Source of the DNA: JANQRX01 sp963663975
GTDB taxonomy: Bacteria; Pseudomonadota; Alphaproteobacteria; Rhizobiales; Kaistiaceae
DNA: 64,000 nucleotides
NCBI GenBank assembly: GCA_963663975.2
Contig: CAXXRA010000015.1
Location: 310,001 to 374,000 of the forward strand
Direction of reading: 5' to 3'
Shown: positions 51,491 to 59,044 of the stretch, one piece after another
Layout: each line of letters begins with the position of its first letter
Position numbering within the stretch: position 1 is the stretch's first letter
Made by a program: the position numbers and the translations under genes
The notes under the pieces: model-generated
Database searches by the model: none
What the model saw: only the letters and a program-made list of their open reading frames with translations
Told to the model about the DNA's origin: nothing

Positions 51491-52930
51491 ATGGCGGAGA
51501 TGCTGACGCCGGATATTTGCGTCATCGGCGGCGGGCCGGGCGGTGTGGCGGTTGCCGTGGGCGCGGCTCGGCGCGGCGTTCCTGTCGTCCTGGTCGAGAA
51601 AGGGCGCCTCGGCGGCGCCTACCTCAATGGCGGCGGGGTTGCCTCAAAGGCGTTTCTTGCCGCCGCCGAGGCACGCGAATGGCTGCGTCGCGGCCCGCTC
51701 GCCGGTGTGACGGGCGCGCCATTGCAGGTCAATCTGGGCAAGGTCCGCGACCATGTCGGCGGGGTGACCGAGGGGATCGCCGCCAACATGACGCCCGAGC
51801 GGCTGACCGCGCTCGGCGTGACCTTGGTTGAGGGTGCCGCCCGTTTTGTCGATCGGCGCACCGTCGAGGTGGCCGACACCCGCGTCAGGCCGCGGCGTTT
51901 TGTCCTGGCCGTCGGGGCCAGGCACGTTGCGCCCAAGATCGCCGGGCTGAAGGCCCTCGACTATCTCACGCCCGAAGATGCCTTCGACCTCGGCCGGAAG
52001 CCCAACCATGTGCTCGTGCTCGGTGCCAGCGGCCACGGGCTTGAAATCGCCCAGGCGTACAGCCGGCTCGGGATCGACGCCAGCCTGGTGGACACCGGAC
52101 CGCCGATCCCCGACCACGATCCGGAGCACGCCGACATTGTCATCGATCGGCTGCGCGCCGAAGGCGTCCGCTTCCGCACCGGCGTCGCCATCAGGTCGGT
52201 CGCCAAGCGCCGCGGCGGCGTTCGTTTCCAGGTTGACGAGACCGCACCGGGGGGCAAGACCCGCGATGTCAAGATCGACGGCTCACATCTGATCGTCACC
52301 GGTCAACGCGCCGCCGAGACCGGCGAACTGGGGCTCGATGTTGCCGGAATCGATCTTGGCTCGGACGGGATTGCGGTCGATGCGCGACTGCGCACGGCCA
52401 ACCGGAGGGTTTATGCCATCGGCGATGCGGTTGCCGGCTCACCCAGCGTCTCCCGCGCGCGGCTCCACGCCGCCACGGTCCTGCGCACGATCCTGTTTCG
52501 CCTGCCAACCCGCGTCGACGACAGCGCCGCGGTGCGCGTGGTCCATACCGACCCGGCAATCGCGGCGGTGGGCTGGAGCGAGGGCGAGGCCCGTTTCCGC
52601 GGACAGGCAATCCGAATTTTGCGATTTCCCTTCAACGAGGTCGACCGCGCCCGGATCGAGCGTTCGCCCTATGGTGTGGTCAAGATCGTGGCGTCGATCC
52701 GCGGACGGGTGCTCGGCGCCACCGTGGTCGGTGCCGCGGCGGACGAATTGATCGCGCCGTGGTCGTTGGCGGTCGCGCGCCGGCTGCCGATTGCCGCGCT
52801 GGCCGATCTTCAGGTCGCTGTGCCGTCGCTGTCGCAGGCTTCCGTATCTGCCGCTGCAACCTTTGTTGAGCCCGATTTGACGCCTCATTGGCGGCAGCGC
52901 ATCATCAAACTGCTCAGAAGATTCGGCTGA
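51491..52930 (+). CDS. Pyridine nucleotide-disulphide oxidoreductase-like flavoprotein lacking the redox disulphide
   Basis: A 479-residue FAD/NAD(P) protein of the dihydrolipoamide dehydrogenase fold: ICVIGGGPGGVAVAVGAARRGVPVVLVEKG, the NAD site VLVLGASGHGLEIAQAYSRLG, YAIGDAVAGSPSVSRARLHAATVL and a dimerisation domain (VVHTDPAIAAVGWSEGEA). The usual CLNVGC active site reads AYLNGGGVASKAF, so both redox Cys are gone, and the C-terminal His-Pro motif is not evident. It is probably not a disulphide reductase. Its 3' end is repeated in front of the histidine kinase at 54719. Confidence 0.85.
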   Translation: MAEMLTPDICVIGGGPGGVAVAVGAARRGVPVVLVEKGRLGGAYLNGGGVASKAFLAAAEAREWLRRGPLAGVTGAPLQVNLGKVRDHVGGVTEGIAANMTPERLTALGVTLVEGAARFVDRRTVEVADTRVRPRRFVLAVGARHVAPKIAGLKALDYLTPEDAFDLGRKPNHVLVLGASGHGLEIAQAYSRLGIDASLVDTGPPIPDHDPEHADIVIDRLRAEGVRFRTGVAIRSVAKRRGGVRFQVDETAPGGKTRDVKIDGSHLIVTGQRAAETGELGLDVAGIDLGSDGIAVDARLRTANRRVYAIGDAVAGSPSVSRARLHAATVLRTILFRLPTRVDDSAAVRVVHTDPAIAAVGWSEGEARFRGQAIRILRFPFNEVDRARIERSPYGVVKIVASIRGRVLGATVVGAAADELIAPWSLAVARRLPIAALADLQVAVPSLSQASVSAAATFVEPDLTPHWRQRIIKLLRRFG

Positions 52931-52935
52931 ACGGA
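52871..52935 (+). repeat. 65-bp direct repeat, left copy
   Basis: The last codons of the flavoprotein gene plus five bases; 59 of 65 positions, counted by eye, match 54655-54719. The pair brackets the 1.7-kb metalloprotease insert. Confidence 0.85.
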
Positions 52936-53075
52936 CGCCCGTAAGCCAACTACATCGCTGGTGCCCTCGTGCCCTTTCCCCGCCATTGCTCGGTACTCAG
53001 ATGAAAGGGCCCAAAGTAGACTCGGTGCTCAATCCAAGGTAGTACTATCATGCCTATCGTTGTCGGGAGGATGCC

Positions 53076-54008
53076 ATGGCTGAGCAAAAGGCAGATTATG
53101 AAACCGAATCGGGGTCGGAGCAATTGTTGTGTGCGTTGCCGGAAGTTGTGGAGCGCGAGCTGGACCCGAATATTGACCCGCATCGCGCGCTAGCGATCCG
53201 CCCCATCGACAAGCAATGGGTCAACCGAACCGTCCTGCACTACTATTTCTTCGACCGAGCCACCGACGGCCGTTGGGTCGGCGCGGCGGATCAGCAGCAG
53301 GCGGTGCGAGACGCGTTCCAGACTTGGAAAGACCTCGACATCGGGCTGGTATTCGAGGAGGTCGGCGAGCGCCAAGAGGCTGAGGTCCGTATCGGATTCC
53401 TGCCGGGTCGTTCCTGGTCCTACGTCGGTCGCGATGTCATCGACCTTGTGCCCGATCCCAACAGACGCACCATGAACCTCGGCTGGAGCGTGACGACGGC
53501 TTTTGGTCGGGACACCGCGGTACACGAAATTGGTCACACACTTGGCTTGAAGCACGAACACCAGAATCCCAACTCCGGAATCGTTTGGGACGAAGAAGCG
53601 GTCTACGCCTACTTCACCGGGCCACCCAACAATTGGACCCGCGCGGACACCGATCGCAATGTTCTCGATAAAGTTGACCCGCGCACGGTGGAGGGCTCCG
53701 TCTGGGATTCCGACTCCATCATGCACTATTCATTCGGGCGCGGACTTATCAGTCACCCGACACAGTTTAGGAATGGGTTGACCCCGGCTCCGGGCGTCTC
53801 CGATTTGGACATCAAGTGGGCGAGGAGATTCTACCCACCGCTGGCGGGGGAGGAGGACGAGAAGACGCTTGCGCCGTTTGAAGTCCAGCGCCTTGAGATC
53901 GGTCCCGGTGAGCAGATGGACTTCCACATCCGTCCAACCGTTTCCCGTCGGTACACCATCCAGACATTTGGCATAGCATCATCAACCAGCGACGCTCGGA
54001 TGTTGTGA
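53076..54008 (+). CDS. Zinc metalloprotease, astacin/matrixin-like (metzincin)
   Basis: A 310-residue protein with the metzincin zinc motif HEIGHTLGLKHEHQNP (HExxHxxGxxHE, about residue 149) and a Met-turn-like DSIMHYSFG about 55 residues later. It lacks a signal peptide, so export, if any, is not Sec-dependent. ATG 53076 is preceded by GGGAGGATGCC, a good ribosome binding site. The C-terminal region should continue into a beta-rich domain, but the frame is broken near 54000 by a duplication (see next entry). The gene sits in an insert bracketed by 65-bp direct repeats. Confidence 0.8.
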   Translation: MAEQKADYETESGSEQLLCALPEVVERELDPNIDPHRALAIRPIDKQWVNRTVLHYYFFDRATDGRWVGAADQQQAVRDAFQTWKDLDIGLVFEEVGERQEAEVRIGFLPGRSWSYVGRDVIDLVPDPNRRTMNLGWSVTTAFGRDTAVHEIGHTLGLKHEHQNPNSGIVWDEEAVYAYFTGPPNNWTRADTDRNVLDKVDPRTVEGSVWDSDSIMHYSFGRGLISHPTQFRNGLTPAPGVSDLDIKWARRFYPPLAGEEDEKTLAPFEVQRLEIGPGEQMDFHIRPTVSRRYTIQTFGIASSTSDARML

Positions 54009-54223
54009 TGGTGCTGTTCGACGCACGGTGCGTCTCCGATGTTGATCATGGTGCTGTTCGACGTCCGTGACGATCAGCCGCGTTTCTCGCCGGGGACGAC
54101 GACAGCGGGCACGATCTCAATGCCCGACTGAAGCTGAGGTTGGTACGGGGAGGTGAGTACATCCTTCGTGTGCGCCTCTACTATGAACATATGAGCGGCG
54201 AAACCGCCGTGTTCATGTGGTAG
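54009..54223 (+). pseudogene. Out-of-frame C-terminal domain of the metalloprotease
   Basis: After the stop at 54008 other frames encode SDVVMVLFD, then DSGHDLNARLKLRLVRGGEYILRVRLYY and HMSGETAVFMW before TAG 54221. This looks like a pre-peptidase C-terminal (PPC-like) domain. The 16-mer ATGGTGCTGTTCGACG occurs at 54008-54023 and 54048-54063, the trace of a roughly 40-bp imperfect tandem duplication; a further single-base loss follows near 54090. Confidence 0.65.
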
Positions 54224-54654
54224 CGACGGCGTTGTCACATAAATCCGCGATGGCTCCGAACTTGCACGGCCCGCGGCCAAAGTCAGAGCGCCACCGAGCC
54301 GGCCAGATCGGCCAGAAAAAGCCGCGGAAACGCTGAGCGAACGGGATTAATCAAGATCACGATGGCGGGACTGGTCGCGCTCAAGGAGATGCCTGGCCTG
54401 GTGCCGCTGTCGAAGTATCTGATGGCTGACGTGAAAAGCGACGCGTAATCCGCGAGAAGCGGCCGCGATCGGGGCTTTATCATCGCCCCGGCGGGCATTC
54501 GTCGCGGTCACCGCGATGCTCGTCACTGCCCCTGAGCGTAAATGCCATTCCGCGATCCTCCGCCTTAATTCTCCGCTGTTCTGCCCGGCTGGATCTTGAT
54601 GCTCATTGTTGGAACCATGATTGAGTGAGTTTATGGTTGGGAGCTTTGGATCAG
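54224..54654. other. Right part of the insert, nothing recognised
   Basis: 431 bp without a convincing gene. A short plus frame (MAGLVALKEMPGLVPLSKYL..., 54363-54449) and longer shadows on the minus strand have no recognisable features. Confidence 0.35.
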
Positions 54655-54719
54655 CCTGATTTGACGCCCAAATGGCGGCAGCGCATCATCGAACTGCTGA
54701 GAAGATTCGGCTGAACGGA
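54655..54719 (+). repeat. 65-bp direct repeat, right copy
   Basis: Repeats the end of the flavoprotein gene (encoding DLTPKWRQRIIELLRRFG and a TGA). TGAACGGATG then joins directly to the kinase start, which is probably the ancestral junction. Confidence 0.85.
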
Positions 54720-56212
54720 TGCTTGATCAAACGGCCAAAGACGAGAGCGGCAGCGCCAGCGACGCCGGCCGGACCACGCCCCCGCCCGAGCCCGATCGGC
54801 GCCGCGGGCTGGGCCTCACCTGGCGTCTGTTGACGCTCACGGTCCTGTTCATGATGGCGACGGCGATCCTCATCTACGTGCCGACGATCGCCAATTTCCG
54901 CGTGAGTTGGCTGGCCGATCGCATGACCATGGCTGACGCGGCGAGTTCGGTTCTGGCGCTATCGGTGGCCGCCGACATCCCGCGCGAGATCCAGGACGAG
55001 CTGCTGACCGCCGTCGGCGCGACCGCCATCGCCATCCGGGACGGCTCAGTCAGCCGGCTGATCGCCACCGTCGAGAAGCCGCCAGACGCCGACCGGGTCG
55101 CCGATCTCAGGTCGATGGACCCGCTGACCGAGATCTATGAAGCGTTCGATACCCTGATCGCAACCGGTCCGCGCACACTCAGGGTGATCGGCGAATCGCG
55201 GTCCGGGGCGCTCCTTGAAATCCTGATTGATGATCGCGCGCTGCGCACGGCCATGGTCGAATTTTCGGTCAACGTGCTGTGGCTGTCGGCGCTTCTCTCG
55301 CTGATCACCGCCGCACTCCTCTATCTGGCGCTCAACCGCCTGCTGGTGGGGCCGATGCGCCGCATCACCACCAGCATGGTCAATTTCTCCGAGGCGCCGG
55401 AGGATCACGACCGGATCATCATTCCCTCCGGCCGCACCGACGAGGTCGGTATCGCCGAGGAGCGCCTGGCGGCGATGCAGCACGAGCTTCAGGAGACCCT
55501 CCGGCAGCAGCGGCACCTCGCCGATCTCGGTCTCGCGGTCTCGAAGATCAACCACGATTTGAGGAACATGCTGGCTTCGGCGCAGCTCTTCTCCGACCGC
55601 ATCGGCAGCCTGCCTGATCCCGCCGTGCAGCGTTTTGCGCCCAAGCTGATCGGCGCACTCGATCGCGCGATCTCCTACTGCCAGACGACGCTGGCCTATG
55701 GCCGGGCGCGCGAGGACGCGCCCACCCGCCGGCTGTTGCGGCTGAAGCGGCTGATCGACGATGTCGCCGAGGTTCTCGGCCTGGAAGAGCACCCGACGAT
55801 CACTTGGGAGAACGCGGTGGCGGAGGATCTCGAGATCGACGCCGATCCGGACCAGATGTTCCGTGTGCTGGTCAATCTCGGCCGCAACGCGATCCAGGCG
55901 CTGGAGAGCGACCCCGGGCCGGCGGTCGTGCGGCGGCTGACCATGACGGCCGATCGCCGCCAGGGCCAGGTGACCATCGTGGTGCGCGACACCGGACCCG
56001 GCGTGCCGGAGCGCGCCCGCGCCAAGCTGTTTCAGGCCTTCCACGGCTCGGTCAAGCCGGGCGGCACCGGTCTCGGCCTGGCGATCGCGTCCGAGATCGT
56101 CGGCGCCCATGGCGGCTCGATCGCACTCATTGACCCCGACGAGCCGGGCGCGGTCTTCCGCATCATCATTGCCGACCGCCGACAGCGCGGCCGGGACAGG
56201 CTCGGCAAGTAG
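54719..56212 (+). CDS. Sensor histidine kinase
   Basis: A 497-residue kinase. A short cytoplasmic start, helix 1 (LLTLTVLFMMATAILIYVPTI, about residues 38-58), a periplasmic sensor of about 125 residues, helix 2 (VNVLWLSALLSLITAALLYLAL, about 183-204), HAMP (LLVGPMRRITTSMVNFSEAPEDHDRI), the phospho-acceptor His in SKINHDLRNML, and ATPase boxes N (NLGRNAIQAL), G1 (DTGPGVPE) and G2 (GGTGLGLAIASEI). No response regulator lies nearby in the window. The TGA of the repeat in front lies 5 bp upstream, suggesting it was once coupled to the flavoprotein gene. Confidence 0.93.
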   Translation: MLDQTAKDESGSASDAGRTTPPPEPDRRRGLGLTWRLLTLTVLFMMATAILIYVPTIANFRVSWLADRMTMADAASSVLALSVAADIPREIQDELLTAVGATAIAIRDGSVSRLIATVEKPPDADRVADLRSMDPLTEIYEAFDTLIATGPRTLRVIGESRSGALLEILIDDRALRTAMVEFSVNVLWLSALLSLITAALLYLALNRLLVGPMRRITTSMVNFSEAPEDHDRIIIPSGRTDEVGIAEERLAAMQHELQETLRQQRHLADLGLAVSKINHDLRNMLASAQLFSDRIGSLPDPAVQRFAPKLIGALDRAISYCQTTLAYGRAREDAPTRRLLRLKRLIDDVAEVLGLEEHPTITWENAVAEDLEIDADPDQMFRVLVNLGRNAIQALESDPGPAVVRRLTMTADRRQGQVTIVVRDTGPGVPERARAKLFQAFHGSVKPGGTGLGLAIASEIVGAHGGSIALIDPDEPGAVFRIIIADRRQRGRDRLGK

Positions 56213-56271
56213 CCAGGCGACGTCGGGCCGCCGGAAGCGCGTTCTCGTCAGATCGGACTGTTGTCGCGGTG

Positions 56272-56436
56272 TCAGGCGACCGGCAAGGCCATCGCCGCGC
56301 CGACATAATACGGCCACACGATGATCGCCAGGACGCCTCTCCAGAACGACAGATCGAGGAAGCCGATGGTGAACAGCCAGCCGGCGAACCAGAGAAGGCC
56401 AAGCGAGGAATGTTGTTCGATTTTGATCTTGTCCAT
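56272..56436 (-). CDS. Small membrane protein, conserved hypothetical
   Basis: 54 residues from ATG 56436: MDKIKIEQHSSLGLLWFAGW, then LFTIGFLDLSFWRGVLAIIVWPYYVGAAMALPVA, giving two closely spaced membrane helices. I recall similar small proteins in Rhizobiales. The frame is open further upstream (to 56523) without family character. The function is unknown. Confidence 0.6.
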   Translation of the reverse strand: MDKIKIEQHSSLGLLWFAGWLFTIGFLDLSFWRGVLAIIVWPYYVGAAMALPVA

Positions 56437-56535
56437 GGGTAACGGGCCTATCGCGGTGTTGGTCGGCTCACACTTTGACCGAGCGTAAGCCAGAGAGGCG
56501 CCAAGACTACAGCACGTCATCACGGTCCGTACGGA

Positions 56536-56634
56536 CGGACCCGCCGTGTTGCAAAGAAAACCGATGGGTCAGGCGGTGTCGGCTCCGGAACGACGTTGAT
56601 TGTGGTGACGGCGCGGCGCAGCTCGCCTGCGCGG
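56536..56634 (+). repeat. 99-bp imperfect direct repeat, left copy
   Basis: CGGACCCGCCGTGTTGCAAAG ... GGCTCGCC-like end TGCGCGG resembles 57247-57345 (same length, roughly 70 percent identical by eye). The pair encloses the toxin-antitoxin genes. Confidence 0.55.
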
Positions 56635-56650
56635 AGGCCGCCCCTTTTTA

Positions 56651-56968
56651 TCAAGCTGCTCTGCGGCGGCGGCTTGCCATTTCGCGCAAGATGTTCAAAA
56701 CGGAAACGGGGTCGGTTTCGATAATCATGAGGTAGGCACGAGAACCGCCCAGTGGGCGCGAGCGCGCTTGCTCCCAATCTCTGATTTGCGTCACGGTAAA
56801 GCCGAACGCAGATGCGAAGTCCTCCTGCGACATCTCACACTGGCGGCGGATGGCCCGCACGTCGATGTCGGGCGGGATGAACAGGCGCGCCGGCTTGGCT
56901 TCGCCGCGCGCAACCGCGATGGCCTCGTTGAGGCCTTCGGCGATTTTATCGAATGCTCTCTTGCTCAT
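56651..56968 (-). CDS. Helix-turn-helix antitoxin (HigA/NadS-like)
   Basis: A 105-residue protein: an N-terminal segment SKRAFDKIAEGLNEAIAVARGEAKPARLFIPPDIDVRAIR typical of RelE-partner antitoxins, followed by an Xre-type helix-turn-helix (MSQEDFASAFGFTVTQIRDWEQARSRPLGGSRAYLMII). It should neutralise the toxin encoded just upstream and repress the operon. The start overlaps the toxin stop by 4 bp (ATGA). Confidence 0.85.
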   Translation of the reverse strand: MSKRAFDKIAEGLNEAIAVARGEAKPARLFIPPDIDVRAIRRQCEMSQEDFASAFGFTVTQIRDWEQARSRPLGGSRAYLMIIETDPVSVLNILREMASRRRRAA

Positions 56969-57204
56969 CGTGTCCCACCCTTTCTGAACTTGTTCGCATA
57001 CTCGCTTACTAAAACCTTGGTGAGCTTCTTCAGCCCGTTGCTTTCAGCCCTTGTCAGAGTGGACTTTTCCCCTTTCTCAGAGACCGTAATCAGGAATACC
57101 GGCATTTCGTTACCGGAGTAAGACGTGATGGTCCGGTATCCGCCGCTTTTGCCCTTGCCCCGTTTCGCAAACCGCAGTTTCCGGCAACCACCAGTGCCCT
57201 GCAT
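56965..57204 (-). CDS. RelE/HigB-type toxin, N-terminally truncated
   Basis: 79 residues from ATG 57204: MQGTGGCRKLRFAKRGKGKSGGYRTITSYSGNEMPVFLITVSEKGEKSTLTRAESNGLKKL. This corresponds to the C-terminal two thirds of a RelE-superfamily mRNA interferase; the first 30-35 residues of the family are missing and the sequence upstream becomes the 99-bp repeat at 57247. It may be inactive. The frame continues upstream to 57279 without family character. Confidence 0.75.
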   Translation of the reverse strand: MQGTGGCRKLRFAKRGKGKSGGYRTITSYSGNEMPVFLITVSEKGEKSTLTRAESNGLKKLTKVLVSEYANKFRKGGTR

Positions 57205-57246
57205 CTCGACCCCCGCCAGGGCTGGCGGCTCTCGATGTGGCGATGG

Positions 57247-57345
57247 CGGACCCGGCCTATTGCAAAGAAGACAGAACACTCACGCACCATCGGCCCCGGA
57301 AGGATGTTGACCGTGGCGACGGTGCCTCGCGGCTCGCCTGCGCGG
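57247..57345 (+). repeat. 99-bp imperfect direct repeat, right copy
   Basis: CGGACCCGGCCTATTGCAAAG ... CGGCTCGCCTGCGCGG, the partner of 56536-56634. It lies where the toxin gene's 5' end would be expected. The rest up to the tRNA (57346-57428) shows nothing. Confidence 0.55.
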
Positions 57346-57428
57346 TCTGGTGATCAGGCTTGCAATGACCTGTCCGTTTCTTTAGCTATTCCGGCGACGG
57401 TCCCAGGCGAGATCGTCGACCCGAATAA

Positions 57429-57505
57429 GCGCTCGTAGCTCAGCTGGATAGAGCACCAGACTACGAATCTGGGGGTCAGGGGTTCGAATCCTCTCGAGCG
57501 CGCCA
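57429..57505 (+). tRNA. tRNA-Arg (anticodon ACG)
   Basis: A 77-nt tRNA with encoded CCA. Acceptor GCGCTCG pairs with CGAGCGC; D-arm AGCTCAGCTGGATAGAGC; anticodon arm CCAGACTACGAATCTGG with loop ACTACGAAT and anticodon ACG; T-arm CAGGGGTTCGAATCCTCTCG. The 3' half is repeated at 58882 in front of the intact DUF1015 gene, so the gene was the target of an insertion. Confidence 0.97.
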
Positions 57506-57619
57506 TTCTTTTTTCGGAGATCCTTTTGCCGCTGATCCAACCCTTCCGAGCGCTCCGCCCCGCGCCGGCGCCCGCCGCCGAGGTGCTGGCGCCGCCCTAT
57601 GACGTGCTGACCAGCGCCG
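57456..57619 (+). repeat. 164-bp direct repeat (tRNA 3' half + DUF1015 start), left copy
   Basis: From the anticodon stem of tRNA-Arg through the tRNA end, the spacer and the first 94 bp of a DUF1015 reading frame. The partner at 58882-59044 differs at scattered positions, mostly in the DUF1015 part, and by one T in the T-loop. Confidence 0.88.
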
Positions 57620-57639
57620 GGCGAGGTCCGATTGGGTAG
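57526..57639 (+). pseudogene. Truncated 5' fragment of DUF1015 gene
   Basis: Starts TTG 57526 after CGGAGATCC: LPLIQPFRALRPAPAPAAEV, then LAPPYDVLTSAGRGPIG and TAG 57637 (37 codons). It corresponds to the start of the intact gene at 58951 but differs at several residues (APAPAAEV vs APGRAAQV), so it probably came from another strain. The sequence to 57908 shows nothing recognisable. Confidence 0.8.
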
Positions 57640-57908
57640 GACACGTCGATTGGCGCCGAATTTAGCCGAGGGCCCGAGATTGCGGACAGGTTATTGAGGC
57701 GAGGGATTCAGGAAGAGCCGCCCGCGCGAGGATTTGGATCTCGTTTGAGGGTGGCCGGGCGACCAGGTCGAAATCGAAAACTCCCTCGCCATTGCCGACC
57801 TGCGGTCGATCAGTTTGTGGTGACCGAGCCAAACCATGCCAGGCCCCTCGTTGCCCGTCTGACGGGGCGGAAACGCAAGGTTCCCTCCCACCCCGTCGAC
57901 AGATTGAC

Positions 57909-58256
57909 TCAGTTCATGGCTTGCTTGGCGGCATCGTTCACCATCATGTCGGGATTGTCGGCGCAGACTGCGGCGACGCTCTCGGCCATGACCCCCATGT
58001 CATCAGAAGCCATAGCATCAGAAGCCATGGCATCAGAAGCCATGGCATCAGACGGCTTGTCGTCGGATTTCATGGCATCAGTAGCCATGGCATCGGTAGC
58101 CATGGCATCAGACGCCATCGAGCTCATCGCCTCCATCTGAGAGCTGGAGTCCATTGCGGTGAAATCGGCGCAGCTCATCTCGTCAGTAGACATTTGCGCG
58201 AATGCCGGAAAGGCCAGCACGGCTGAAAGGATCGATGTCGCGAGAAGCTTCTTCAT
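57909..58256 (-). CDS. HdeA-like periplasmic protein with Met-rich SDAMA repeats
   Basis: 115 residues from ATG 58256 with a signal peptide MKKLLATSILSAVLAFPAFA. The mature N-terminus MSTDEMSCADFTAMDSSSQM and the C-terminus VAAVCADNPDMMVNDAAKQAM each bear one Cys and resemble HdeA-type acid-stress chaperones (Cys-Cys disulphide). Between them is a low-complexity stretch of (A/S/T)DAM(A/K) repeats, roughly residues 44-80, unusual for HdeA. At DNA level it is repeated ATGGCATCAGAAGCC-type units at about 58005-58115. The gene lies in the segment bracketed by the 164-bp direct repeats. Confidence 0.7.
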   Translation of the reverse strand: MKKLLATSILSAVLAFPAFAQMSTDEMSCADFTAMDSSSQMEAMSSMASDAMATDAMATDAMKSDDKPSDAMASDAMASDAMASDDMGVMAESVAAVCADNPDMMVNDAAKQAMN

Positions 58257-58881
58257 TATTACACCTCCATTGGGTTCGCTTGGAACATTGTTGCAATTAG
58301 ACACTTTGAGCCGCCGACATCGCCCTTGGGCGCATGGTCAGCGATACTGATTGCGAGGGGTAAAGCGTTGATATTTGCGGCTGGTTTGCGGTCAGTTATG
58401 TTTCGGTTAGGGGAGGACACAACTATTTGACATTGCGGCCACCAATCGGCCTGCCGTGCTCGTCAATATGGCGGTCTGAAGCGCTGTTCACGACCTTTGC
58501 GATTAAGAAGAGACGAGCCCGGAACGATAGTTCACCAACAGGCGTGGGCAACTGGTCACTGAAGTGTTGTCCTCAGCGGGTGGCGACGACGGCCTATCGC
58601 AGCACATTCCAGACATCGCCGATCTAATGATCCACGTGCGGTTTCGGGGCGGATGAGGGACATCAGTTGTCGCGCATCTGCGGGGCTGGCCGTAGCTTGT
58701 GCGTTGCTGAAGTCGTGCTGCTGATCGACTTTGCCCAACGTTTGAAAGTGAGGCGCGTATCTCGCCTCGGATCGAGGTTGATGCCGAGGGTCGGAAGATT
58801 TAACGTTGATTGCGACCCTTACTCTCGGCTAGTCCGAACCCGCTGTCGGGTAACGCCAGTCAATAGAATCAATGACTTAAC
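58257..58881. other. Unassigned part of the tRNA-Arg insert
   Basis: 625 bp with only short frames, none with a recognised motif. No integrase or excisionase is evident, so the segment is not a complete integrative element. Confidence 0.4.
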
Positions 58882-59044
58882 CCAGACTACGAATCTGGGG
58901 GTCAGGGGCTCGAATCCTCTCGAGCGCGCCAATTTTTTTCGGAGATCCCTTTGCCGCTGATCCAACCCTTCCGAGCGCTCCGCCCGGCGCCGGGGCGCGC
59001 GGCGCAAGTGCTGGCGCCGCCCTATGACGTGCTGACCAGCGCCG
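58882..59044 (+). repeat. 163-bp direct repeat (tRNA 3' half + DUF1015 start), right copy
   Basis: CCAGACTACGAATCTGGGGG to the tRNA 3' end GCGCGCCA at 58930, then the spacer and the true DUF1015 start. The tRNA 5' half is missing, so this is the displaced 3' half rather than a tRNA gene. Confidence 0.88.

Noticed and set aside
54719..56212. Two-component system with a partner regulator nearby
   Set aside because: No receiver-domain gene is present on either side within the window; the kinase is an orphan here.
58005..58115. Short regularly spaced DNA repeats as a CRISPR array
   Set aside because: Units are 12-15 bp without unique spacers and lie within a coding frame; they encode the SDAMA peptide repeat.
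58882..58931. Second tRNA-Arg gene
   Set aside because: Only the 3' half (anticodon stem to CCA) is present; the D-arm and 5' acceptor strand are missing.
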